Positions 18,550 to 29,440 of a stretch of 45,107 bases of DNA are shown piece after piece. The translations under genes and the position numbers were made by a program. The notes below the pieces were generated by a model. It searched no databases. It saw nothing but the letters and a program-made list of their open reading frames with translations, and was not told where the DNA came from. Location: positions 62,501 through 107,607 of the forward strand of contig VFZN01000008.1 of NCBI GenBank assembly GCA_016871195.1, written 5' to 3'. This DNA is from Acidobacteriota bacterium. Lineage in GTDB: Bacteria; Acidobacteriota; Vicinamibacteria; Vicinamibacterales; UBA2999. Positions within the stretch are counted from its first letter, which is position 1. Each line of letters begins with the position of its first letter.

Positions 18550-19955
18550 ATGTCCCGCGTGCCCGATCTGGTCCGGCGCGTTCGTGCCTTTGTCGAGCAC
18601 GAGTCCCTGTGGGACTGCGATACCCGTCTTGTGGCCGCGGTGTCAGGCGGTTCGGACTCCGTGGCTCTGGTGCACCTGCTGGCGAGAATGACGAGCGCGG
18701 GCCATGGACACCTGGCGGGTCTGGTGCATGTTCATCACGGTATTCGCGGGGCGGCGGCCGACGCCGATGCGGCGTTTGTGGAGACTCTCGCCGCGCGGCT
18801 CGGCGTGGCGGTGCTGATCCGGCGCGTTGATGTGCCGGCCCGGGCGCGCGCCGAGGACTGGTCGCTGGAAGCGGCGGGTCGGGAGGTGCGCCTCGAGTGC
18901 TACGCCGAGGCGCTGCGCACGTTCAGGGCCGGGCGCGTCGCTCTGGGCCACACGCGGGGTGACCAGGCGGAAACGGTGCTGTTGCGCCTGGCGCGGGGGA
19001 CGGGCCCGCGCGGCCTGGCGGCGATGGCCCCGTTGAATGGATGGCGGGTACGCCCGCTGCTGGAGGTCGACCGCGAGGCGTTGCGGGCGTGGCTGCGTCG
19101 TCTGGGTGAACCGTGGTGCGAGGATGCGACCAATGCCGACCTGCGCGTGCCGCGTAACCGTGTGCGGGCCGAGGTGCTCCCGGCGCTGCGCGCCGTAAAT
19201 CCCAGGGCCGATGAGGCACTCGCGCGCCTGGCGCGGCTGCAGGCGGCCGATGTGGCGCTCCTGGAGTCGATGGCCGAGGAGGCGTGGATCCGGATCGTGA
19301 CCGTTCACGATGGGGAGGTGCGTCTCTCGTGGCCGGCCCTGTCCGACCTGCCCCGTGCGCTGGCGACGCGGGTGACCCGGCGGGCCCTGCAGGTGATGGG
19401 GCTCCGCGGGGACGAACACGAGACGGCCCTTGTGCTTTCGGGCACCCCCCGTCGACACATGGACCGGGTATCGATGCAACGTCTGGGAGCCGATGTGGTC
19501 TTAAGGAGGGCGGCCACTCGACGAGCTGTCGTCGCGGTGCCGGCCGGCATCGGTGATCTGGTGCTCGCAGTGCCCGGCACGGTGACAATTGAGCTGGCTG
19601 GTCTGGAACTGTCGGCTGATGGTCTTCAGCCGGTGGCCGATGTGGTGCTGGACGACCCTGGCCGCGTGTGCGTCTGTGCCGACGCCGCAGCGGGTGGCCT
19701 GTTGGTGCGCAGCTGGCGTGCGGGCGACCGCATTCAGCCACTGGGCCTGCGTGGCCACCGCAAGCTGCAGGACGTGTTTGTCGACCGGAAGGTGCCGCGC
19801 GACGAGCGACCGCTGGTGCCGCTGGTGTGTGCACACGACGGCACGGTGTTGTGGGTAGCGGGCCACGTGCTGAGTGAGCGCGCGCGTGTGACGACCCGCT
19901 CGAGCGGCATGGTAGTCTTGAAAATCAGGCGGCTCGGATCCGCCCGGAGGCCTCT

Positions 19956-19959
<4 letters not shown>
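18550..19959 (+). CDS. tilS: tRNA(Ile)-lysidine synthetase TilS
   Basis: A 469-residue enzyme that converts C34 of tRNA-Ile(CAU) to lysidine using ATP and lysine. The PP-loop motif SGGSDS is at residues 32-37. VHVHHGIRG and [19 protein letters not shown] are TilS signatures, and the C-terminal domain ends with [14 protein letters not shown]-like and [17 protein letters not shown] motifs. A TTG at 18547 is just before the ATG at 18550; the ATG was preferred. It starts 29 bases after the CAT tRNA gene and overlaps the ftsH start by four bases (GTGA). Confidence 0.95.
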
Positions 19960-21866
<1,907 letters not shown>

Positions 21867-21893
21867 GGGCGGCTGCCGGCCGTCTGCGCGCCC

Positions 21894-22784
21894 GTGTCTC
21901 CACAGCCTGCCGCCCGCCGGGTCTTCGCGGTGCCGCTGCCGGGCCGTGCGCCCCTGCTGCTAGGGGAGCGGACGCTCGTGATGGGCGTGCTGAACCTGAC
22001 GCACGACTCGTTTTCCTCGGACGGCCTGGCGGGCGATCCTGCGCGGGCCATCGACCAGGTGCAGGCGATGGTCGAGGCTGGGGCCGATCTGATTGATATC
22101 GGGGCCGAATCGACCCGCCCGGGTTCGCTGCCGGTGAGTGAGGCGGAGGAACTGGCGCGGTTGCGTCCCGTCCTGCGGGCGATAGGGGGGCGGGTGGCCG
22201 TTCCTCTCTCGATTGACACATCGAAGGCGGCCGTGGCCCACTTTGCGCTCGACGAGGGCGTGGCCATCGTCAACGATGTCACGGCTCTCGGGGGAGACCC
22301 GGTGATGGCACCGCTGATTGCCGCGCGGGGCGTGCCGGTGCTGCTGATGCACATGCGTGGCCGCCCCCGGGAAATGTATGCGGAGGCCCGTTACGGCGAT
22401 GTGGTGGCCGAGGTGATGCGCGACCTTCAGCGGAAGATGGAAGTGGCACTCGGCGCGGGCATCGGATGGGACCGGCTCCTGATTGACCCAGGGATTGGCT
22501 TTGCCAAGACGTCGGGTCAGAGCTTCGACCTGCTGGCCGGCACCGCGCGGCTGTCAGGGCTGGGGCGGCCGATGGTCATCGGCGCCTCGAGAAAGTCTTT
22601 CCTGTCAGAGGCGATTGGGTCGAGTCGTCCGGAGTCCCGTGACTGGGCGACGGCTGCGGCCGTGACGCATGCGGTGCTGGCGGGCGCGCACGTCGTGCGG
22701 GTGCACCGTGTTGGCGAGATGGCGCAGGTGGTCAAGGTGGCGGATCGTCTTCGGACCGCTGCGGCAACTGAAGTCCTGCGATAG
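21894..22784 (+). CDS. folP: Dihydropteroate synthase FolP
   Basis: A 296-residue folate-pathway enzyme that joins p-aminobenzoate to hydroxymethyl-dihydropterin pyrophosphate. Signature 1 is VMGVLNLTHDSFSSDG and signature 2 is LIDIGAESTRPG. SIDTSKAAVA, LLMHMRG, IDPGIGFAKT and VGASRKSF-like IGASRKSFL complete the TIM-barrel active site. The loop reads LTHDSFSSDG where many enzymes have VTPDSFSDGG, a mild variation. The start is a GTG at 21894, 27 bases after ftsH. Confidence 0.94.
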   Translation: MSPQPAARRVFAVPLPGRAPLLLGERTLVMGVLNLTHDSFSSDGLAGDPARAIDQVQAMVEAGADLIDIGAESTRPGSLPVSEAEELARLRPVLRAIGGRVAVPLSIDTSKAAVAHFALDEGVAIVNDVTALGGDPVMAPLIAARGVPVLLMHMRGRPREMYAEARYGDVVAEVMRDLQRKMEVALGAGIGWDRLLIDPGIGFAKTSGQSFDLLAGTARLSGLGRPMVIGASRKSFLSEAIGSSRPESRDWATAAAVTHAVLAGAHVVRVHRVGEMAQVVKVADRLRTAAATEVLR

Positions 22785-22807
22785 GATGGGCGGGCGTCTG
22801 CCCGGTT

Positions 22808-23620
22808 ATGGCCTGGTACTCACAATTCCTTCAACGCCCCGCCCTCGACTGGTGGGATCTGCTCGACATCGGCATTGTCTCGATTGTCATTTACGAGCTG
22901 CTCAAGCTCATCCGCGGTACGCGTGCGATGCAGCTGGCTGTGGGCATTGCGCTTGTGGTGGGCCTCTTCTATCTGTCGCTGGGCCTGCAGCTGGAGACGC
23001 TCAACTGGGTGATTCGCAACATTACGGGCTATCTGGTGTTCGCGGCGATTGTGCTGCTGCAGGCCGACATCCGACGCGCACTCACGCATCTGGGGCGCGC
23101 GCGGTGGTTGCGACGGTTCGAGCGGCAGCAGGCCGATGACGATGCGATTGACGAGCTGCTGGTGGCGGTGCGGCGCCTTGCGGCGCAGAAGGTGGGCGCG
23201 CTCATCATCATCGAACGGCGCATCGGGGTGAGGAACTTCATCGAGAGCGGCATCCCGCTCGATGCCCGGCTGACGTACGACCTGTTGATCGCGATTTTTC
23301 AGCCGGCGTCGCCCCTGCATGACGGGGCGGTGATTGTGCAGGGCGATCGGGTGGCGGCGGCCGCGTGCTTTCTTCCGCTGTCGGTGAATCCCCGGTTGAG
23401 CCGCGACTTGGGGTCACGGCATCGGGCTGCGCTGGGAGTGACGGAAGAGAATGATGCGGTGGCGGTGGTGGTATCGGAGCAGACCGGGGGCATGTCGATT
23501 GTGCTCGACGGTGAGATTGAGCGGCACGTATCCGAGGACCAGCTGCGTCAGCGTCTGCGGACCCTGGTGACAGTGCGCAGCAACTGGCTGTCGCGCATGG
23601 CGTCGCGGGGGGAGGTGTAG
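22808..23620 (+). CDS. cdaA: Diadenylate cyclase CdaA (DacA)
   Basis: A 270-residue membrane enzyme that makes cyclic di-AMP from two ATP. Three N-terminal membrane helices fall at about 17-85. The DAC domain follows, with the DGA motif (HDGAVIV) and the RHR motif (GSRHRAALGV) that form the active site. It is followed by the YbbR-domain regulator and glmM, the classic cdaA-cdaR-glmM order, so production of the second messenger is probably tied to cell-wall precursor synthesis. Confidence 0.95.
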   Translation: MAWYSQFLQRPALDWWDLLDIGIVSIVIYELLKLIRGTRAMQLAVGIALVVGLFYLSLGLQLETLNWVIRNITGYLVFAAIVLLQADIRRALTHLGRARWLRRFERQQADDDAIDELLVAVRRLAAQKVGALIIIERRIGVRNFIESGIPLDARLTYDLLIAIFQPASPLHDGAVIVQGDRVAAAACFLPLSVNPRLSRDLGSRHRAALGVTEENDAVAVVVSEQTGGMSIVLDGEIERHVSEDQLRQRLRTLVTVRSNWLSRMASRGEV

Positions 23621-23624
23621 TCCG

Positions 23625-24275
23625 GTGGCGATGTGGCCGGTGCGCAACCTGCGGCTCAAGCTGGTCTCGGTGTGCATTGCCGGACTGCTGTGGATGGTCG
23701 TGGCTGGCGATCGGGTCGTCGAGCGTGTGCTGCGGGTGCCGGTGGAACTGCAGGACATGCCGGCCGGCCTTGAGCTGGTGGGGCCGGCGCCCGAGACGGT
23801 GGACGTGCGTGTGCGCGGTTCATCGAACGCGCTGGCGCGGCTGGGGCCTGGTGACATCGCGGCGGTGATTGACCTGAAGTCGGCGCGTGACGGACGCCGG
23901 GTGTTCACGCTGGGGCCCACCCAGGTGCTGGTGCCGGCGGGACTCGAAACGGTGCAGGTGTCACCCTCGACGATCTCGATGGAGTTCGAGGAGACGGTGA
24001 CACGTCGGGTGCCAGTGGACGTGCGGACAGACGGCGAACCTGCCCAGGGCTTCCGTACGGCGCGGGTGATCAGCGTGCCCGACGGCGTGGAGATCTCGGG
24101 ACCGGCCTCGGTGGTGGCCCGGGTCACATCCGTGGGGACGGAGACGGTATCGCTCGAGGGCCGCCGCGAGTCGGTGCGCCTGTCGGTGCCGGTGGGCGTG
24201 GATGCGGCACTGGTGCGTGTCCGCGGACCGCAGACGGTGACGGTGGTGGTGACGATTGAGGCGGTGAAGCGATGA
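23625..24275 (+). CDS. cdaR: YbbR-domain protein (CdaR-like regulator of diadenylate cyclase)
   Basis: A 216-residue protein with one N-terminal membrane anchor (LRLKLVSVCIAGLLWMVVAG, residues about 8-27) and two YbbR-like beta domains exposed outside the membrane (DVRVRGSSNALARL, GVEISGPASVVARV). CdaR proteins bind and tune the diadenylate cyclase. The frame has a GTG at 23625, five bases after the cdaA stop, and an ATG at 23631; either could be the start. It overlaps the glmM start by four bases. Shorter than Bacillus CdaR, which has more YbbR repeats. Confidence 0.88.
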   Translation: MAMWPVRNLRLKLVSVCIAGLLWMVVAGDRVVERVLRVPVELQDMPAGLELVGPAPETVDVRVRGSSNALARLGPGDIAAVIDLKSARDGRRVFTLGPTQVLVPAGLETVQVSPSTISMEFEETVTRRVPVDVRTDGEPAQGFRTARVISVPDGVEISGPASVVARVTSVGTETVSLEGRRESVRLSVPVGVDAALVRVRGPQTVTVVVTIEAVKR

Positions 24276-25606
24276 GACTGTTCGGGACCGATGGCATCCG
24301 GGGCCGAGCCGGGCTGGCTCCCCTCGACCCGAAGACGGTGGCGCGGGTGGGCGCGTCACTGGCCCGGGCACGCGAGACGTCGACGCAGCCGTTCCGCGTG
24401 CTGATTGGCCGCGACACGCGCGAGTCGGGTGTGTGGATTGAGCAGGCGCTGGCGACAGGCCTGACGAGCGAGGGTGCCGAGGTGGTGAGCACCGGTGTCG
24501 TGCCGACGCCGGCGGTGGCCTACCTGACTGCTACCGGCGGCTTTGATGCTGGCGTGGTGATCTCGGCGTCGCACAACCCGTTTGAGGACAACGGTATCAA
24601 GGTGTTCTCGCCCTCTGGCGAGAAGCTGATCGAGCGCATCGAGAAGCGCATCGAATCACTCGTGCACGACGATACGTGGGCGGCGCCGCAAGGGCATCCG
24701 GGGGTGTTCACGCATCACGATCTCTCGTCCACCTATGAGGCGCACCTGCGCGTGCTGCTGCCGGAAGCGACGCGCCTCAGAGGTACGCGCCTCGTGGTCG
24801 ATTGTGCACACGGCGCGACGGCCGGGCTGGCACCCGCCCTGCTGCGCAGTCTGGGGTTCGAGGTCGATGCCATCGGGGTATCACCAAATGGGCGCAACAT
24901 CAACGACCACTGTGGGTCGACGTATCTGCAACCGCTGCAGCGGCGTGTCGTGGAGACGGGCGCGGCGCTGGGGATTGCCTTTGACGGGGATGGCGACCGC
25001 ACGCTGCTGGTGGATGAGCGCGGGCAGGTGGTCGACGGTGATGCCCTGCTGCTGATTCTGGCCGACGATCTGCATCGGCACGGACGACTGCCCGGTCAGG
25101 CGGTGGTGGCGACCATCATGAGCAACGTCGGCCTCGAGCTGGCCCTGCGGGCACGCGGCATCAGGCTCGAGCGCTGCGCGGTGGGCGACAAGTACGTGAT
25201 GGAAACGATGCGGCAGCAGGGGCTTGCGCTCGGAGGGGAACAGTCGGGCCACGTCATTGTGGCCGCGCATCTGATGACAGGCGACGGGCTCGGTACGGCC
25301 CTGCAGGTGCTGCGCGTGCTCGAGACAACCGGCGCGTCGCTGTCGTCGCTGGCCGCGGCGCTGGTGGCCTATCCGCAGACTCTGGTGAATGTGCGGGTCC
25401 GCGAACGCGTCGACCTGAAGACGGTGCCGGCGGTGGCTGCCGCGCTGTCGCGGGTGGAGGCGCGCCTCGAGGGGCGCGGGCGTCTGCTGGTGCGGTATTC
25501 GGGCACCGAACCACTGCTGCGCATCATGCTGGAAGGACAGCAGCAGGATGAGATCGCGGCCTGGGCCGAGGAGATTGCGGCCGAGGTGCGGACGCATCTG
25601 TCGTAG
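24272..25606 (+). CDS. glmM: Phosphoglucosamine mutase GlmM
   Basis: A 444-residue enzyme that interconverts glucosamine 6-phosphate and glucosamine 1-phosphate for peptidoglycan and LPS synthesis. The phosphoserine is Ser100 in VISASHNPFEDNGIK. The metal-binding loop is FDGDGDRTLL, the sugar-specificity loop GGEQSGHVI, and the phosphate-binding loop RYSGTEPLLRIM. It is the third gene of the cdaA-cdaR-glmM unit and overlaps cdaR by ATGA. Confidence 0.97.
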   Translation: MRLFGTDGIRGRAGLAPLDPKTVARVGASLARARETSTQPFRVLIGRDTRESGVWIEQALATGLTSEGAEVVSTGVVPTPAVAYLTATGGFDAGVVISASHNPFEDNGIKVFSPSGEKLIERIEKRIESLVHDDTWAAPQGHPGVFTHHDLSSTYEAHLRVLLPEATRLRGTRLVVDCAHGATAGLAPALLRSLGFEVDAIGVSPNGRNINDHCGSTYLQPLQRRVVETGAALGIAFDGDGDRTLLVDERGQVVDGDALLLILADDLHRHGRLPGQAVVATIMSNVGLELALRARGIRLERCAVGDKYVMETMRQQGLALGGEQSGHVIVAAHLMTGDGLGTALQVLRVLETTGASLSSLAAALVAYPQTLVNVRVRERVDLKTVPAVAAALSRVEARLEGRGRLLVRYSGTEPLLRIMLEGQQQDEIAAWAEEIAAEVRTHLS

Positions 25607-25617
25607 GACCCGCTGCC

Positions 25618-26367
25618 ATGGCCACACTTTCGGTGAATGTGAACAAAGTGGCGACCCTGCGCAACTCGCGCGGCGGGCGCGAGCCCGCGGTGATTGAGGC
25701 GGTGCGGGTGGTGATTGATGCCGGGGCCCCCGGCATCACGGTGCATCCGCGTCAGGATGAGCGGCATATCCGGCGGCAGGATGTGTTCGACATCGCCGAG
25801 GAACTGGCGCCCCTGCGGGGGCGCGTCGAGTTCAACATTGAAGGCGACCCGCGACCCGACCTGGTGGCCCTCGTCCAGGCCGTCAGGCCCGACCAGTGCA
25901 CGCTGGTGCCGGTACTGCCGGGTGAGATTACCAGCCAGGCCGGCTGGTCACCCGATAGGCCTGTCGATGATCTCACGCGCCTTGTGGCCGAGATGCGTGC
26001 CGGGGGTATCCGGGTGAGTGTCTTTGTCGACCCCGACCCGCGTGCCGTCCGATGGGCGGGCCGCCTTGGTGCCGAGCGCGTCGAGCTGTACACAGAGCCG
26101 TTTGCCAGGGCCTTTGACCGCGGGCCTGAGGCCGCCGCCGCGTCATTTGCGGTCTATGCGGAGGCGGCGCATGTCGCCCATGAAGAAGGGCTCGGGGTGA
26201 ATGCCGGACACGATCTCGACCTGCACAACTTGTCGCTGTTCCACACCCTGCCGCACCTCGATGAAGTATCGATCGGCCATGCCCTCATGGCGCATGCGCT
26301 GTATGTCGGGCTGAGGCAGTCGGTGACGGACTATCTGGCTGCCGTGGCGGGGCACCCGTCGCGATGA
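25618..26367 (+). CDS. pdxJ: Pyridoxine 5'-phosphate synthase PdxJ
   Basis: A 249-residue TIM-barrel enzyme that makes pyridoxine 5'-phosphate from 1-deoxyxylulose 5-phosphate and 3-amino-2-oxopropyl phosphate. Key motifs are LSVNVNKVATLRNSRGG at the N-terminus, GITVHPRQDERHI, EFNIEGDP, TLVPVLPGEITS and the glycine-rich GVNAGHDLDLHNL. It begins 11 bases after glmM and overlaps the next gene by ATGA, so it belongs to the same run. Confidence 0.96.
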   Translation: MATLSVNVNKVATLRNSRGGREPAVIEAVRVVIDAGAPGITVHPRQDERHIRRQDVFDIAEELAPLRGRVEFNIEGDPRPDLVALVQAVRPDQCTLVPVLPGEITSQAGWSPDRPVDDLTRLVAEMRAGGIRVSVFVDPDPRAVRWAGRLGAERVELYTEPFARAFDRGPEAAAASFAVYAEAAHVAHEEGLGVNAGHDLDLHNLSLFHTLPHLDEVSIGHALMAHALYVGLRQSVTDYLAAVAGHPSR

Positions 26368-27077
26368 TCCGCCTGGCGGCGGCTGGCTGGGTGGCGCTCT
26401 GCTGCGGTCTGCTGACGGCTGACATGGCCAGAGCGGCGGGCCGTCCGGTGACGCTGTCGGCCGCCGACGGCGTGACCCTGAGCGGTGAGCTGTATGAGGC
26501 CACGGCCACCCCGGCACCGGCGGTGGTGCTGGTCCACATGCTGGGCCGCAGCCGCGCCGACTGGGACGAGACGGCGACGGCCCTGGCGGCTGCCGGTGTG
26601 ACGGCGCTGGCCATTGACGTGCGGGGGCACGGGGCGTCAGGGGGCAGCGCACGGCCCCTGACCGATGCGGTGCAGGATGTGCGCGCGGCGCTGCAGTGGC
26701 TGGCCCAACGGCCCGGAGTGCGGCCGGATGCTCTCGGGGTGGTCGGCGCGTCGATGGGGGCGAGCCTTGTGGTGCTGGCGGCCCTTGACCAGCCGCTGGC
26801 ACGCGTGGTGGCGACGGTGTCGCTGACGCTTGATTATCAGGGCCTCAGAGTGTCGCCTGACACCTTCAAGGCGCTGGCGGGCCGGGCGGTCTGGATGGCA
26901 GCCAGCCGGGAAGATCCCTATGCGGCCCGGACGATCGCGGAATTGTCGAAGGACGCGGCGGTGTCTGCGGAACAGCTGCTGAGCGCCGAGCGTGCCCACG
27001 GGTCGCTGCTGCTGCGGGCCGATCCCGAGGTGGGCCGGTCGCTGGTGGACTGGCTGCGTGTCCGATTGCTATCCTGA
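26364..27077 (+). CDS. Exported alpha/beta hydrolase (dienelactone hydrolase-like)
   Basis: A 237-residue protein with a probable signal peptide (residues 1-25, ending ARAAG) and a complete alpha/beta hydrolase core. The oxyanion region is VVLVHMLGRSRADW, the nucleophile elbow GASMG with Ser130. The Asp probably lies in ASREDPYA and the His in AERAHGSLLL. The substrate is unknown; related proteins cleave esters or lactones. It overlaps pdxJ by four bases and is followed by a TPR protein. Confidence 0.82.
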   Translation: MIRLAAAGWVALCCGLLTADMARAAGRPVTLSAADGVTLSGELYEATATPAPAVVLVHMLGRSRADWDETATALAAAGVTALAIDVRGHGASGGSARPLTDAVQDVRAALQWLAQRPGVRPDALGVVGASMGASLVVLAALDQPLARVVATVSLTLDYQGLRVSPDTFKALAGRAVWMAASREDPYAARTIAELSKDAAVSAEQLLSAERAHGSLLLRADPEVGRSLVDWLRVRLLS

Positions 27078-27086
27078 AGTCTCGTC

Positions 27087-27695
27087 ATGCGTGCCGACTC
27101 TATCGTCTTTGGAATCTCGGGCATCCTGTTCGGCGTGATTGTCGGGTGGGTGCTGGGCAGTCAGCAGGCGCGCACGGTGGGGCCTGCCACCCCTGCCCCC
27201 GTGGCGCAGACGCAGGCGCCGCCTCCGGCCGGAAGTCAGGCCATTCCGCTCGATCCGCAGCGCGTGAAGGCGCTCGAGAGCGTAGCGCAGCAGAATCCCC
27301 GCGACGCGCAGCCCCGGATTCAGCTGGGCAACTTATATTTCGACGCCGAGCAGTATCCGCAGGCGATTACCTGGTACGAACAGGCGGTGGCGCTCGATGA
27401 CCGCGACCCGAATGTCTCGACGGATCTCGGCGTGGCCTACTACTACACCAACCAGTCCGATCGGGCGATTGCGCAGTTCACACACTCGCTGTCCCTCGAC
27501 GCCCGGCACACGAAGACGCTGCTGAACCTCGGCATCGTGCGTGCCTTCGGGAAGCAGGACCTGGCGGGTGCGCAGCAGGCGTGGGAGCAAGTGGTGGCGA
27601 TTGCCCCGTCGAGTCCCGAGGCGCAGGCTGCGCAGAAAGGCCTCGACGGCCTGAAAGCCGCGCACTCGCCGGCCCCGTCCCAGGGAGCCAGTTAG
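27087..27695 (+). CDS. Membrane-anchored TPR-repeat protein
   Basis: A 202-residue protein with one N-terminal membrane helix (residues about 7-25, FGISGILFGVIVGWVLGS). A Pro/Ala/Gln-rich linker follows, then roughly three tetratricopeptide repeats at about 65-180 (for example IQLGNLYFDAEQYPQAITWYEQAVALD). TPRs bind other proteins. Tight spacing on both sides places it in the same transcript as the hydrolase and the genes up to the microcompartment. It has no recognised link to microcompartments. Confidence 0.83.
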   Translation: MRADSIVFGISGILFGVIVGWVLGSQQARTVGPATPAPVAQTQAPPPAGSQAIPLDPQRVKALESVAQQNPRDAQPRIQLGNLYFDAEQYPQAITWYEQAVALDDRDPNVSTDLGVAYYYTNQSDRAIAQFTHSLSLDARHTKTLLNLGIVRAFGKQDLAGAQQAWEQVVAIAPSSPEAQAAQKGLDGLKAAHSPAPSQGAS

Positions 27696-27698
27696 CCC

Positions 27699-27968
27699 GT
27701 GCTGCGCTTCGCGCTGCTCGGCCTGCTGTTTCTGGTCATCGCCCGCACCTTCTGGCGCCTGGTCGACGGCGTGGTGCGGGGCGTGACCGGTGAACCAGAG
27801 CCGCGTGGCCGCAGCGCCGGCCCGCGCGCGACCGCGGTCAAGATGTCACCCTGCCCGGTGTGCGGCACCTACGTCGTGCCGGCCAGTGGCGTACGGGCCG
27901 AGGTGCGGGGACAGACCTACCTGTTCTGCTCAGCGGCCTGCTGCAGCACGTTCATGTCCCGAGCCTAG
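27699..27968 (+). CDS. Small membrane protein with C-terminal zinc-ribbon (PP0621-like)
   Basis: An 89-residue protein starting with GTG. A membrane helix at residues 2-16 is followed by a basic linker and a zinc ribbon with CPVCG near residue 52 and FCSAACCSTF near residue 78. The second pair resembles the YHS/TRASH-type metal sites. The pattern is like the PP0621 family, whose role is unknown. It is packed 3 bases after the TPR gene and 3 bases before the aldolase, so it shares the transcript with the microcompartment genes. Confidence 0.75.
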   Translation: MLRFALLGLLFLVIARTFWRLVDGVVRGVTGEPEPRGRSAGPRATAVKMSPCPVCGTYVVPASGVRAEVRGQTYLFCSAACCSTFMSRA

Positions 27969-27971
27969 CCT

Positions 27972-28832
27972 GTGTCCACCCTGGAGGAACTGCGCGCCGG
28001 TATCGTCGAGTGCGGGCGACGCCTGTGGGAACGGGGATTTGTCGCCTCGAACGACGGCAACATCAGTGTGCGGCTTGACGAGACCCGCCTGCTGACCACC
28101 CCCACGGGCGTGTCGAAGGGCTTCATGACGCCGGACATGATGGTGGTGACCGATATGGACGGGCGCACCCTGACCGGTGACCGGCGGCCCTCGTCTGAAC
28201 TGAAGATGCATCTTGAGGTGTATCGGCAGCGGCCGGATGTGCGCGCGGTGGTGCATGCGCACCCGCCCACGGCCACCGGGTTCGCGGTGGCCGGCATTCC
28301 CCTCGACCGGGCCGTGCTGGCCGAGGTCATTACCACACTGGGCAGCATTCCGATTGCCGAGTATGCGACGCCGTCGACCGAGGAACTGCCCGCGGCGATT
28401 CGCACCTATATCCGGTCGCACGACGGGCTGCTGCTGGCCAATCACGGGGCGCTCGCCGTGGCGGGCGACCTGTTCGGCGCCTATTACCGGATGGAGACCA
28501 TTGAGCACTTCGCGCGCATCAGCCTGGTGGCGCGCACGCTCGGACGCGAGCACGTGCTGTCGCGCCGCGAGGTGCTGCGGCTGCAGGAGCTTCGCGAGGT
28601 CTACGGGATCAGCGCTCCGGCGCCGATCTGCGCGACCGAGGCACCCGTCGGATTCCCCGCCACCGATGTGCCGTGCCAGACGGTGCAGGCCCCTGATGTG
28701 ACCGACCAGCGCCTGGTGCCCGAGGGTGAGCCCGGGTCTGGGCCCGATTCCGGCACGGTTGGAGAGATTCGGCTAACATACCGGGAACTGGCCGCGCTCA
28801 TTGAAGACGCGGTTCGTCACTTGCGGTCCTGA
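27972..28832 (+). CDS. Class II aldolase with C-terminal encapsulation peptide, BMC signature enzyme
   Basis: A 286-residue class II aldolase (fuculose-1-phosphate / rhamnulose-1-phosphate aldolase family). Residues 1-215 form the catalytic domain: SNDGNISVR, TPTGVSKG, catalytic Glu76 (SSELKMH), and zinc-binding His95, His97 (HAHPP) and His158 (ANHGAL). The usual family length is about 215-230, so residues 216-286 are an extension: a Pro/Gly-rich linker then an amphipathic helix (266-284, IRLTYRELAALIEDAVRHL) that looks like an encapsulation peptide. Cleaving fuculose- or rhamnulose-1-phosphate would yield lactaldehyde, which a shell could retain. The start is GTG. The BMC-H gene follows after 24 bases. 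Confidence 0.88.
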   Translation: MSTLEELRAGIVECGRRLWERGFVASNDGNISVRLDETRLLTTPTGVSKGFMTPDMMVVTDMDGRTLTGDRRPSSELKMHLEVYRQRPDVRAVVHAHPPTATGFAVAGIPLDRAVLAEVITTLGSIPIAEYATPSTEELPAAIRTYIRSHDGLLLANHGALAVAGDLFGAYYRMETIEHFARISLVARTLGREHVLSRREVLRLQELREVYGISAPAPICATEAPVGFPATDVPCQTVQAPDVTDQRLVPEGEPGSGPDSGTVGEIRLTYRELAALIEDAVRHLRS

Positions 28833-28856
28833 GACTCCGGGATCTGGAGGCAGTCA

Positions 28857-29147
28857 ATGGGTGAAGCGCTGGGCATGGTCGAAACCAAGGGCCTCGTGGC
28901 CATGATCGAGGCGGCCGATGCCATGGTCAAGGCGGCGAAGGTCACGCTAGTGGGCTGGGAAAAAATTGGCGCAGGCTACGTCACCGCCATCGTCCGCGGC
29001 GATGTGGCGGCGGTGAAGGCGGCGACCGACGCGGGTGCCGCTGCAGCGCGGCGCGTGGGTGAGCTGGTGTCGGTGCACGTCATTCCCCGGCCGGCGGCCA
29101 ACCTGGAAGACGTGCTGCCCATCGGCAAGGCCAGCGGCAAGAACTAG
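28857..29147 (+). CDS. BMC-H shell protein (hexamer, PduA/CsoS1-like)
   Basis: A single BMC domain of 96 residues that forms the hexameric tiles of a microcompartment shell. It starts [21 protein letters not shown] and has [26 protein letters not shown], the pore loop being KIGAG where PduA has KIGSG. The C-terminus ends [15 protein letters not shown] with a short tail. A GGAGG ribosome binding site is at 28846-28850. This is the only hexameric shell gene in the window and no trimeric BMC-T gene was found. Confidence 0.95.
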   Translation: MGEALGMVETKGLVAMIEAADAMVKAAKVTLVGWEKIGAGYVTAIVRGDVAAVKAATDAGAAAARRVGELVSVHVIPRPAANLEDVLPIGKASGKN

Positions 29148-29165
29148 CCCGGCAGGGCCGACGTC

Positions 29166-29435
29166 ATGCTGCTTGCGCGCATCGTGGGGACGGTCGTGGC
29201 CACGAGGAAAGATCCTCGTCTCGAGAGCAGCAAGCTGCTGCTGACACGCCCGGTCGATCCCACGGGCGTTCCTGAGGGCAACCATCTGGTGGCCATCGAC
29301 ACGGTCGATGCCGGCGTGGGCGACACGGTACTCATCGTCAGCGGCAGCTCGGCGCGCCTGGCAGCCGGCATGAAGGACTGCCCGGTCGATGCCGTCGTAG
29401 TTGGTGTGGTCGACCACGTGGATGTCTCGGAGTAG
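29166..29435 (+). CDS. BMC-P shell vertex protein (EutN/CcmL family), copy 1
   Basis: An 89-residue pentamer-forming vertex protein. It begins MLLARIVGTVVATRKDPRLESSKLLL and has VAIDTVDAGVGDTVLIVSGSSAR, then DAVVVGVVDHVDV, all typical of EutN/CcmL. It starts 18 bases after BMC-H. Three such genes follow one another here. The variable middle loop (TRPVDPTGVPEGNH) differs from the two others, suggesting specialised vertices. Confidence 0.94.
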   Translation: MLLARIVGTVVATRKDPRLESSKLLLTRPVDPTGVPEGNHLVAIDTVDAGVGDTVLIVSGSSARLAAGMKDCPVDAVVVGVVDHVDVSE

Positions 29436-29440
29436 CGCCG

